From Cycas panzhihuaensis (lineage: Eukaryota; Cycadophyta): a stretch of DNA of 64,000 bases. Positions 54,454 through 64,000 of the stretch are shown piece after piece. Positions within the stretch are counted from its first letter, which is position 1. Each line of letters starts with the position of its first letter. The stretch is taken from contig CM041465.1 in the NCBI GenBank assembly GCA_023213395.1, positions 82,777,741-82,841,740 on the forward strand. The letters are read 5' to 3'. The notes under the pieces were generated by a model that was not told the origin of the DNA, ran no database searches, and saw only the letters and a program-made list of their open reading frames with translations. The translations under genes were made by a program, and so were the position numbers.

Positions 54454-56000
54454 TTACTGTTTACAATGTTAAGTCGGACCCCTAGACCATCTCTAAATTT
54501 TACAAATTTTTCTCTACCAAGTGGCTTGGTAAAGATATTTGTTGTCTGTTGTTCTATCGGTCTATACTGAAGGTTAATCTCACCACTTTGCACATGCTCT
54601 CTGATGAAGTGATGATGAACCTCAATGTGTTTGGTCCTTGCATGAAATACAGGATTCTTGGCCAACTTGAGCACACTTTGATTGTCACAATAAATCCTGG
54701 TGGGATGATCCTGCTCAAGTCCAAGTTCCCCAAGAATCCGTCGTAGCCAGATAGCTTCACTGGCTGTTGGTAGCTTTGTATTCTGCTTCGGTGGAGGACA
54801 AGGTAACATTGGGTTGCTTCTTGCAACTCCATGAAACAACTATTGAACCAAGGGTAAAACAGTAACCCGAGGGTGATCTCCTGCTATCCTGGCAACACCT
54901 AATCGAAATCGAGAACCCTTCGGTGAAGTTCTCATCATGTGCATACTCAAGGCCATGCTGCAATGTGCCTTTGATGTATTTGAGTATGCGTTTAGTTGCA
55001 TTCCAATGTTTCTGATTGGGTTGAGACATGTATCGTGAACAAATCTCAACTGCAAATGAAATATCCGGTTGAGTGTTGGTGAGATAAATGAGGCTACCAA
55101 TCAACTTCCGGTAAAGAGTGGGATCTACAGGTTCAGCTTCCTCACTGAGAGTAAGCTTTGTTCCGTTCTCCATGGGTGTAGGCGCTAGCTTGTAGTCGTG
55201 CATCCTGAACCGCTGCAAGATGTCCCAAGAATATTTGGCTTGGGAGATGAAGATATAGCCTGGCTATTGCCATACCTCAAAGCCTAAGAAATAATGGAGG
55301 AGTCCAAGATCTATCATTTCAAAACTCTTCTTCAAGTCATCCTGGAGAATCTATATCATCTTAGTGTCATTGCTAGTGATCACTAAGTCATCTATATACA
55401 AGACAATAAAAATGGCATGGTTTTTTTCATCTTTGATGTATAAGTCAGGATCTGAAGTAAATCGATGAAACCCATGTCTCAAAAAGTAATCATCAATCTT
55501 TGAGTACCATGCTCTTGGAGCTTGTTTCAAGCCATATAATGCCTTTTTTAGGCGACAAACTAAATGTTCCTTGCCTTGTACCTTGTAACCGGGCGGTTTC
55601 TCCAAGTATACCTCCTCTTGAAGATCACCGTTGAGAAAGGTGCTCTTCACGTCCATCTGAAAAACTAGCCATTTGCATTGAGCTGCTAAGGCCAAGATGA
55701 GTCTGATGGTATTCATGTTAGCCATTGGTGCAAAAGTCTCCTTGTAGTCTATACCTTCCTTTTGTTTGAACCCTTTTGCCACAAGGCGGGCCTTATGCCG
55801 CTTAAGTGTACCATCGTAATGGAATTTGGTCTTGTAGACCCATTTGCAGCTGATTGCCTATTTATGTTTAGGCAATTCGACCAAATCCCAAGTTCCATTC
55901 TTTTCAATAGAATGGATTTCTTCATCCATGGCAACCTTCCAATTCTCATTTTTAGAAGCCTCCTCAAAGGTGGAAGGCTCATCAACACATAGCACTTCAG
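54454..56000 (-). pseudogene. RT-M reverse transcriptase and RNase H
   Basis: Minus strand: KQKEGIDYKETFAPM (about 55780-55735), FLNGDLQEEVYLEKPPG, KALYGLKQAPRAWYSKID and VLYIDDLVITSND (55395-55360). After a frameshift near 55300, RLIGSLIYLTNTQPDISFAV (55110-55060) leads to RNase H with TLSSTEAEYKA, IYCDNQSVLKLAKNPVFHA and HIEVHHHFIREHV, ending in KPLGREKF near 54510. Catalytic YIDD and the RNase H acids are present. A few frameshifts separate the pieces. Confidence 0.92.
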
Positions 56001-56406
56001 CCATAAGTGCAAAATTGGTTTGCTACCTGCATTTTGATGGACATTTTCCTTCAATAATGTGGTCATCCTGCATTGTTTGAGTATACCATTTTGGTAACTT
56101 TTTAATTGATGTGACTTGAACCTCAAGATCTTCTGGTCTAAGTGGTTGATCAACAGAAGACGTGCTAGGATCAAGTGGAGTTAAATCTGATGATGTGGAT
56201 GGTCCAACAGGTGCAGATGATGTACATGGAGTTGAAGATTGAGAGGGAAGGAAAGCCTCAACAATCTTTTTGCCTTTGTCAATGGAGGGTTGCATGGATG
56301 CTGTATGCAACTCCTTATGGTCTTTTTTAGCAAAGATTACATCTCTTGAGATATGCATTTTCTTTCCAATGGGATCATACAACTTGTAGGCTTTGCTATG
56401 AATGGC
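56001..56406 (-). pseudogene. RT-M integrase to RT linker
   Basis: A Ser/Pro/Thr-rich stretch (SSTPCTSSAPVGPSTSS) with VTSIKKLPKWYTQTMQD, typical of the variable region between copia integrase and RT. The same segment in RT-I reads TIKQLPTWYVQTI. Confidence 0.8.
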
Positions 56407-57000
56407 TTAACCTACAAAGATGCATTTTAGACTGTGCTTGTCTAATTTTGTTCTTTGCTGATCGGGGATGTGCATATAAGCAGTGCACCCAAAAGTCCTC
56501 AAATGGTTGACAGTTGGCTTTTTGCCAGACCATGCCTCCTCTGGTGTGATGTCAGTGACTACTGTTGTTGGACTTCGATTTGCCACATAGGTAGCTGTGT
56601 GGAATGCCTTTGCCCAGTAAGCTCGAGTGAGTCCTTTTGCATGCATCATTGCTTTGGCTTTGTTAGCCAAAGTTCTATTCATTCTTTCGGAGACTCCATT
56701 TTGTTGATGAGTATGAGGAATAGTAAGCTGTCTTTGAATGCCATTATCTTTGCAGAATTGGGTGAATTCATTTGAAGTAAATTCACCTCCATTGTCTGTC
56801 CTTAGTCTTTTGATGGATTGGCCAAACTCATTCTCCACTTCAAGCTTGAATTCTTTGAACTTTGAGAATGCTTCAGACTTATGCTAGATGAAGTAAACCT
56901 AGACTTTATGAGAGAAGTCGTCAATGAAGGAGATGTAGTACAAAGCTCATCCAAAGGATGTGGTGGACATAGGTCCACACAAATCTGAGTGTACTAGCTA
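56407..57000 (-). pseudogene. RT-M integrase
   Basis: The open frame 56838-56407 has LRTDNGGEFTSNEFTQFC with the second acid, then HTHQQNGVSERMNRTL with the third (Glu in S-E-R-M-N), and YWAKAFHTATYVANRSP, RTFGCTAYMHIP and LKCIFVG. The first acid lies upstream in a stretch with stops (56990-56850). Apart from these stops the core looks competent. Confidence 0.9.
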
Positions 57001-57640
57001 TAAAGGATGTGATGCACCCCAAGCTTTGCCTTTAGGGAAAGACAAGCGATGTTGTGTCCCCATTATGCATGCTTCACAAAGATATTTTGTGCCATATATC
57101 TTTGGAAGCCCATGTACCATATTTTTATTCACCATCTGCTTAAGATTGTCTAAGCTCAAATGGCCTAGACGTTGATGCCAAAGTTGCATCTTGGACAAGG
57201 TTTGAGTGATAATGGAACTAGAGTAAGCAGAATCAAGTGTTATGTTATTAGCATCCAATTTGTAGAGGCCATGATCCTCATATCCAACAACTACTACTTG
57301 GTCATCTTTGTCACTTATTACACATTTCCCATTTTTGAACAAAATGCTCATCTGTTGCTTGTCCAATTTGCTAACAGATAGTAATCTCTTGTCCATGGAA
57401 GGTATAAAGTAGGCATTGCCATTGGGAAATGAAGAGGAAGGATTGGAAAAAGAATGAAATAGAGCTATTGTGCATATGCCAGAAATCTTGACAGATTGAT
57501 TGTTGCCGAAGGTCACTGATTGACCTTTTCCTTCCTTGATGTCGCAAAGGAGTTCTTCACACCCAGTCATGTGTTGAGTAGCTCCAGAGTCAATGATCCA
57601 AGTTTCATCAACCTTGGATGAATGATAAGCACAAAACAGT
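57001..57640 (-). pseudogene. RT-M protease and GAG-pre-integrase
   Basis: The frame has WIIDSGATQHMTGCEELL with the catalytic DSG near 57590-57570, then SFSNPSSSFPNGNAYFIPSM, then the pre-integrase zinc region LWHQRLGHLSLDNLKQMVN with H and H, and CEACIMGTQHRLSFPKGK with C and C (57160-57020). The order is as in all copia elements. Confidence 0.9.
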
Positions 57641-57659
57641 TTATCCTCATCTGCAAACT

Positions 57660-58640
57660 GATTGAAGTAGCGTTGATTGCCACCTCTAAAACCCCCCCTT
57701 CCTCTTTGACCTCCTTGATAGGCACCTCGATTTGGTCGAGGGGGTTGCTGCTGCTATTGTTGCTGAAATCTTTATTGGAATTGTTGTCGTGGCTGCTGTT
57801 GTCTCTGACTTTGTTGACATGGTTGCTGCTACTGTTGTCGTAGATTTGCTTGCTTCTTCCTGCAATTAGGTGCTATGTGGTCAGCTTTGCCACAATAATG
57901 ACAAACAACATTGGTCTTTGAGGAACCAATGTTCATGTTCCTAAACTGCTTTGAAAGTGCAGGTTTGGGATTCTGCTTGGCCTTTGATTTGGCCGTGAAT
58001 GCACCTGATGTAGATGCTTCGTCCTCATTATCCTTGGTGTAAATTTGCTCCTCTTGAAGCAACAAGCTTTCAAGTTCATTAAATGACATTCGTTTGAGTG
58101 AACCATCCCATGTAGTGGAAGAAATAAAGCCATTGTAGTCCTTAGGCAAAGCTTTGGTAATTGATGTTATAAACTCATCTCTAGTGTAGGACTACCTAAT
58201 GTATTCAAGTCATTACATACCTCCTTGATGGAGGAAAGGAAAGCTAACATAGGCTTAACAAATTTTACAGAATACAACTTGGCTTTTACCATCAATATGT
58301 GAGCTTCATCTCGCCTTTCATACAAAGGGGACAAAATGTCCCATGCTTCCTTGGAAGTTTTTGCACATACTATATTTTGATCTACATGAACATCAACAAT
58401 CATATGTAGGAATGCCAAAGCGATTTCATCTTTGGCTTCCCAAGCAGCAATAAGAGCATCATCAGGTTGAACAGTTACATCACCATTGATAACAGTTACA
58501 GGTTGAGGTATCCTTCCAGAAACATAACCCCAAATTTCATTCATTATCAAAAGATTTTGAGTGGTCCTTTTCCATTCTTGATAGTTGTCTTGTCCTGTTA
58601 ATCTGATGGTGCATGCATTAAGCATGTTAATTGCAACCAT
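57660..58640 (-). pseudogene. RT-M gag with CCHC knuckle
   Basis: ATG 58640 starts MVAINMLNACTIRLTGQDNY, then a copia Gag core (EWKRTTQNLL, EIALAFLHMIV, AWDILSPLYE) to about 58170, where a frameshift occurs. The second piece, 58149-57829, has SFNELESLLLQEE and the knuckle CHYCGKADHIAPNC near 57905-57865. A Gln/Arg-rich tail leads to the protease. Apart from the shift it is well kept. Confidence 0.9.
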
Positions 58641-61113
58641 GTTTCAGTTGTAAGGCTTGAAGCTAGCAGATAACTTGGAAACTCAAAGCTTTCATTGCTT
58701 AAGTTCCACCTTCTAACAAAACCAACAGTTCTGATCTTACTAGAAGATCGAACAACTGAATGGAATGATGAGGGGTGGAGGACTAGGCTATGAAGTTGGT
58801 CCAACCCTGATCTATAGAGGAGATCCAACAGTTGGCCAAGTTAAATCTAGGACAAGGCAGGTAGGGTTGATCTGCATGGACATACCATGCTTTCCCTGGG
58901 ATTCACAGACCCAATAACACCCTTTTCGAACCTCCTTTCCCTCAAGCAACCTTAATTGTCATGCATTGACCGTACGGTCGGTTGGTTCCCTAGGGAATGC
59001 ACCAAGCTTAAGGTTATTTCAGAGGCAAGATTTGAACCTTTTTCGGGTCTCTCTAACAAGATTTTTAAAGTCACTTTTTCAAAGCTTAAAGTGAACTTAA
59101 GATTTATTTTACTTGGATGATGTACTTATGAAAGTGCTTGATTAAGCTTACAATGAAAGAGGCTTCAAAAGAAGCAATCTAGTACATCAAATGAACACTT
59201 AAAGTGTTGTTACAATGAGAACTTAATGAAGTGAGAGTGCTATACAAATCCAAGTAAAAAAAGATGCTTGAGTACAATGAGTTTTGCAAAAATAACTACT
59301 TGAAAAAATGCTAAGTACTCAATGAAACAAAGCAAAACCTTGTGATAAAAATACAAGTGGGTTCCTTTTAATGCTCAAGAGTGAAGAGTAGAAGACCACT
59401 TGCCAAATAAGAACACCAAGCACCAAGTGTTGGGACTTTAAAATAGTCCCAACGATCAACAAATGAAGTGATTTTATTAAGTAAAAAAAGGTGTTTTTGA
59501 GCCCTTTTTGTGACTAAGGGCAATAGGTCACCATGCAAGGTGCCTTAAAAAGAGTGTTGAAATAGTGATAAATATCACTTTTGACAAAGTATCAACACTA
59601 AAAATCACTTTCAACATTACTTTTTAACACTTATAAACATGAAATAAGTGTAAAATAAAGCTTGAAATGCCTAAAAACAAAGGTTGAAATTCAAAAGTTT
59701 TTTTGAAATTGAGCACTAAGGACACCACCCTTTATGATGATGAAAAATAACTAAAAAGTCAAAAAACACAATTGAAAAATCTTTTATGTGTTTAAATGAC
59801 TTTAAGAGGCATAAAAAAAGCTGAAATGAAGTTAAAACAGGCGATTACATAAACTTTAATTGATAATATATCAATTAAATAGCTTTAAAAAAGAACTTTT
59901 ATGTTAAAAAGATAATTAAAATTAGAATATTCTTAATTATATATCATAAAGTTTAAGAACTAATGTTAAAAAAAAAATGAAATTTTCGAATTTTCGAAAT
60001 CACGTCGATCTGTGCACTAAAAAAATAGTGATAAAAAAGTATTTTTTCTCACAGATTAAAGCCAGAATCTATAGACTATCATCAGATCTGAGTAGAGGAT
60101 GGCGATACGATCGATTCAAGTAGCATATTCGAGCACTTTCAGAGTGTGCAGTGAAATTCTAATGTGAATGAGCCGCCACTGTCTACGCGCCTGTGGAGAT
60201 GCTTAGATCGTTCATTCCATTTGCAGAAGACTCAGATCAATGTCCAATTTTAGGAGCAAGGATGCAACTGTTATATGGAACTATCTCCAGAGTTTTGGAG
60301 TGATACGTTCACTATACAGTGAGTACGGATTGAGCGCAATTTGTAAGAGGCGCACGACCGGCTGTGTAGTTGTACGGCTATACGGTGACTTTGGACCACC
60401 ATATGGAGTTGTGGGACCCATTGCAGGATTGCAGGATGGTGCAAAATCGATGTGGACTTTAGATCTTTGGACTACACTAGTAATTTAGAGTAGAAACAGA
60501 TCTATGCCAGTGATTTGAGCTTTTTCACTGGGGTTTGAGGGCTGAAAATAGCCTGAAACTAGACCAAACACTTCAGAGAGCCTCAAAGTGGTCTGGATTT
60601 CTTCCTTGAAGACAGATACTCCTGTAAATAATGTCAGTTTAGGGATAGCCAACCAGATTTAGTAGAAATGAGTGAAAGATAGTAGTTTTTTAGGCTAAAA
60701 ACACTGAAAATAGTAATTAATCTACCCAACATTGAGAAATTTTTGGTGCAGATCAATTACAGGTCAAAGATAATAATTATCGATCGATTTCTGATCAAAA
60801 ATAGCTAAACAACTTAGATCTGCCTCCTTTCTTGCAAAATAATTTTTTTCTTGAAGAAAAATTAAGGAAAAAGCATTGTTTTTGAAGAAAACAGTGTTGC
60901 ACCCTTGACAGAGATTTGAAAAAAAAGATTTAGATCTGAATGTAGCCTTGCTCCAGCTTTTAACATTGCTCCAGAAGCTTGAACCTGAAAGAAATAGGTC
61001 TCAACAAACCTTGGATTGCCTTCAGAGGGCGAAGGTCGTCACCAAGGGTTTGTAAACCTTCTTTGAATCTCCTTGAGCAGAAAAATCAGAACTGAGGGAA
61101 CTAGTCTCTTTTA
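58641..61113 (-). other. RT-M leader, 2.5 kb without recognised coding sequence
   Basis: Between primer site and gag I found no sense-strand frame with a known domain. The part 59440-60060 is very A/T-rich with many AAAA runs; 60060-60480 is more GC-balanced and holds an 82-codon plus-strand frame of no known family. The leader is long for a copia element. No LTR pair or target duplication inside it was seen. Confidence 0.6.
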
Positions 61114-61125
61114 GCTCTGATACCA
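61114..61125 (-). other. RT-M primer binding site, initiator tRNA-Met
   Basis: The minus strand reads TGGTATCAGAGC, a perfect match to the initiator tRNA-Met complement, two bases inside the LTR. Confidence 0.9.
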
Positions 61126-61127
61126 AA

Positions 61128-61678
61128 TGTGAAAACGGCCTAATGGCCTTACAATCCCAAGATCTAGAAGCTAGGTTCACTCTAGTTCTAGAAAGCAAAT
61201 AAACTAGGCAAGAATGAAACTATAAGATGAAATATGAGCAAGATAAAGCATGAAGAGAAAGAGCAAGAAAATGATACCAAAGATGAGGAGTTGGAATTGG
61301 TCCAACCTCCAAATGAATAACAATTTGATTAGCAAACTGGCAGCATAACAATATAGGTCCAACTCTAGATGAGAACAATGAGGAGAGGTCTCATTATATA
61401 GAGTGAAAGGAGATACCTAAGGCATTGGATGTTTGACAAGTGTCAAACATCCAAGGTACATGCCTTGCATGTAGGACATGTGTCCTTTTAGGGCTCTCAA
61501 GTGAGCAAAAGTGCATGGGGGTGCATTTGACCCTTTAGTGACAATGTTGTGTCACTAGAAAAGAATGTGGGTGTGCACTTTATCACTCAAGTGATAAGTC
61601 ACCCCTAAAGTACAAAAGTACAAATATTACATGACAAATAAAGTACATAGTCTCAACATGTAAACATAAGGTTTAATA
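61128..61678 (-). repeat. RT-M 5' LTR (551 bp)
   Basis: It starts TGTGAAAACGGCC and ends GGTTTAATA; the left copy ends AACA, so the last dinucleotide mutated. A minus-strand TATA box (CTATATAAT) lies at 61391-61401. GACAAGTGTC and ACATGTGTCC mark the place where RT-N entered the other copy. Confidence 0.94.
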
Positions 61679-61683
61679 GTTTG

Positions 61684-62330
61684 AATGTACAAGCTCCAAC
61701 TTCTCCTTGGCTCTCCAGGCATTATCCCGAGCAAAAAGGTAGCGGTGGTGCTTGCCATACATACACCCTTCGCACACACCATCTGAGTAGGTAATTGATG
61801 GCAATCCTTCCACCATCTCCAACCTCTTGAGCAGTGCAATACTCCTATAATTAAGGTGCCTTAGGTGATTGTGCCACAACTTACTCACGTCAATTGTGCT
61901 GGCAACAAAGGCATAGGACTTCTTTTGAGATTGAAACTTCTCAAACACCCAAAAGTTGTCCCTAACTTTCCCAATAACTATGACAGCAAAGTTTTCTTTT
62001 AGATCCTTAATTAGGCATTTGTCATTGTATAGCTCCACTTTCATACCTTGTTTGCAGATCTCTGGTGCTAAAAGAAGGTTCAACTGCATCTTCGGTACAT
62101 AATATACCCCAGTAAATTTACCTCCTGCAATGGAAACTTTGTCGATACCTTTTGCCGGCCAAACGTGAGCATCCCCAAGGACAATCTCAGCACCACTTTG
62201 ATTTGAAGTCATCGTATCAAAGTTCTGCCTCTGGTAAGAAATGTGCTTCTGCGCTCCAGAGTCAAGGACCCAATAATCTCTTTGATTTGACTTGGATGAT
62301 GAGGCTTTTGCTCAGACGCAGTGAGCAATA
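61684..62330 (-). pseudogene. RT-L protease, GAG-pre-integrase and integrase start
   Basis: Minus strand: VLDSGAQKHISYQ with the protease DSG near 62262-62250, then VYYVPKMQLNLLLAPEICKQ, the pre-integrase zinc region LWHNHLRHLNYRSIALLKRL, CEGCMYGKHHRYLFARD, and LELVHSNY at the RT-M insertion. Downstream integrase is at 49940-49256. The frame 62212-61673 is open. Confidence 0.9.
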
Positions 62331-63127
62331 ACATTCTTCCCTTTATCATCCTGATTGACTTTGCGCTTGTACGACGCTTGAACCAATAGTTCTTCTTGCG
62401 GTGACCGTCCTTCTTGCAGTAATTTCATTTCCTGTTGAACTTCTTTTTGTCATGCGAACTTTCTCCTGACCTCTGTGTGATATTCTCCTCCTTAGCGGCC
62501 TCCTTCCTTTGAGTTTTTGTGGCTAAGGCCTAACTTGAACCAAAACCTCCAAGCATACCGTGATGTTTGAGCTTGGCATCCTCTGCTAGAATCAGGTTCT
62601 TAAGCCCATCAAACGTCTTTGCTTTCATCACTTCGTCTCTACCATAAATGGTCTGGAATGTGGCGAAAGCAGCTGGCACTTTCGACATGATTATTGCAAA
62701 TAGCAACGCATCATCGATCGAGTTTGGCTTCAGTTCCTCTAGCTTATTCTTCAAGTATGTAATCTTGTTAAGGTAGGAGCTGATGTTGTTCTCATCCTCC
62801 ACATGCAAGTTGAGTAACTCCAACATTAGTGCAAGACGCTTATTCATCTACTTCTTTTCAACTGTATCATAGAGTTTTGTCCATATCTCATCCGATTCGT
62901 CTAGATTGTGAACCGACGCTCTTTGGTTCGGCTCCAATGACAGTTTCAACAATCCCATAAATTTCTTCTCTTCGACGAATTTTCTCCTTATGGTCTAGTG
63001 GAATTGCGTCCACTTTCGCCTTGGTGATACCCCAAAGTTGATTCACCATCAAAATAAGCTCCATATTGGCCTTCCACTCGCTGAAATTGTTACCATTAAA
63101 GATAACTTTGGGCATAATGCACTCCAT
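62331..63127 (-). pseudogene. RT-L gag
   Basis: ATG 63127 starts MECIMPKVIFNGNNFSEWKA, followed by LILMVNQLWGITKA (to 62888). A second piece, 62847-62530, reads the Gag core (LNLHVEDENNISSYLNKITY, LLFAIIMSKVP) and EDAKLKHHG. A damaged knuckle follows near 62430-62390 (N-Y-C-K-K-D-G-H). Stops separate the pieces near 62880 and 62520. Confidence 0.85.
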
Positions 63128-64000
63128 CTCAAGAAACGGGCTTCAATATGAATCAATTGACACCAAAAACGAATGTCTGCAGGACAAAATGCACACCTGT
63201 ATCTTCCTTTGGCTCACAAGCACACTTCCAAGGGCACCCAACATCGACTGTACCCATGTTAAGTGAGCCACTGACTGTTTATCCCTCATCAACTGTCAAC
63301 AAACGGCCTTAAATAGCCATGTAAATGTTACAACTGACACAAATAAAGGCTTAAAAAATGTTCTTCAAATCAAAGTACAGCTCCACAAGCGATGATGCAC
63401 GGTCTCCAAGTCACAAAACACAATAATCCTCCTCGATCTGTGCTCAGAACAGAAGAAGAATGCTTCAAATAGCTTCAAAGTACTTCACAATAGGCAAATA
63501 TGACAAAGTATCAATGGTCTAAGGGCCTTTTATAAAGTTGAATTGGGGAGAATATACCAAAAGGTATATTCTATGAGTTGCGACTTTTTATAAAGTCCCA
63601 TGCCTTTGGAACTTGACCCACATGCTCTAAATAATCACGAAAATATATCAAGATGTCACTATGTTTAAACCATAGTGTAAAGACATCAAATATCTTAGTG
63701 AAAAGTTGCACAACGTGAAGGTAGGAGGCACGGCTGTCATGAGTTTACTATCGACGACCTATGACCTCCATTGTTCTCTACGGTCTTGTGACCTTATACA
63801 TGGACCTGCACTCCACTTGGACAGCTGGCAAATGATCTCTAGACCAACTAGCCACCTCTAAACATGCCCAACCAACATAAATAGTGACCAGCCAAGAGGA
63901 TAAGCACCCAAATAGTGTGAATAGTGCCCAGCCAACACAGAATGGGCTCAAATTTGATGAGAAAACAACCCAGCCAGCTTTCAGAGGAGACAAAACAGAC
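63128..64000. other. Right flank, nothing recognised
   Basis: This is where the 5' end of RT-L should be, but no match to its 3' LTR was found. TTGACACCA at 63157-63165 could be a decayed primer site. A minus-strand frame at 63993-63778 has no known motif. An inverted pair, AATATACC at 63550 and GGTATATT at 63562, is short. Confidence 0.4.

Larger units (their letters stand above)
49941..61678 (-). mobile_element. RT-M: Ty1/copia element inside RT-L, itself holding RT-N
   Basis: LTRs of 551-552 bp flank gag, protease, integrase, RT and RNase H on the minus strand. The left LTR (49941-50293 plus 54247-54445) is split by RT-N. The Met primer site, G-rich tract and target duplication are present. 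A 2.5-kb leader lies between primer site and gag. I counted 17 substitutions and one indel between the LTRs. Confidence 0.95.
46965..63127 (-). mobile_element. RT-L: Ty1/copia element, interrupted by RT-M
   Basis: From right to left: gag (63127-62380), protease, pre-integrase (62330-61684), then RT-M, then integrase, RT and RNase H (49940-47500), a polypurine tract and the 3' LTR (47334-46965). Integrase before RT defines Ty1/copia. The matching 5' LTR was not found to 64000, so either the leader is long or the end is rearranged. It disrupts gag of RT-J. Confidence 0.88.

Noticed and set aside
60240-60488. 82-codon plus-strand frame in the RT-M leader
   Set aside because: No recognised domain, antisense to the element, and of a length expected by chance.

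Overview
The window looks like intergenic DNA from a large, retrotransposon-rich seed-plant genome. A gymnosperm such as a conifer is my best guess, but nothing in the sequence proves the clade. I found no intact single-copy host gene, rRNA, tRNA gene or CRISPR. Almost everything recognisable is LTR retrotransposon: Ty3/gypsy on both strands, Ty1/copia mostly on the minus strand, and two non-autonomous elements. Most coding remnants carry premature stops, very often TAG where the family has Trp or Gln, as expected of methylated DNA decaying by C-to-T change. I name the elements RT-A to RT-N.

Left part (1-20 kb). RT-A (1-3351, minus) is the 5' half of a gypsy element with LTR, Met-type primer site, gag, protease and RT. 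RT-B (3494-13565, plus) is a complete 10.1-kb gypsy element with two LTRs, a 5-bp target duplication (AGAGG), a tRNA-Asp-like primer site, a gag holding seven exact-length 69-bp tandem units, protease, a nearly open pol, and an extra coding region between pol and the 3' LTR. RT-C (14078-17411) is a non-autonomous element with LTRs and no polymerase.

Middle part (20-40 kb). RT-E (20777-28096, plus) is a decayed full-length gypsy element interrupted by a solo LTR (RT-F, 25788-26433). RT-G (29992-32388) is a shrunken relative of RT-B that keeps the C-terminal half of the same extra coding region. A copia integrase fragment (RT-I) is cut at 35272 by an LTR of the RT-H family. A second RT-H LTR leads into gag and protease of RT-H (36916-40637).

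Right part (40.6-64 kb) is a stack of insertions, all minus strand. Gypsy RT-J (40619-46964) is interrupted by RT-K (41987-45167), a gypsy element whose RT to integrase region is deleted. RT-J is itself broken by copia RT-L (46965 to about 63127 or beyond). RT-L is interrupted by copia RT-M (49941-61678; target duplication GTCTG/GTTTG), whose 3' LTR is interrupted by non-autonomous RT-N (50294-54241; target duplication ACATG). LTR divergence counted by eye (RT-N 5 of 282; RT-M 17 substitutions in about 551) agrees with RT-N being younger than RT-M.

The most interesting content is (1) RT-N, which carries fragments resembling host genes: the C-terminal part of a PP2A B56 regulatory subunit, an RST domain of TAF4 type, and an unidentified membrane-protein piece; and (2) the extra coding region shared by RT-B and RT-G, which I could not assign to a known family.
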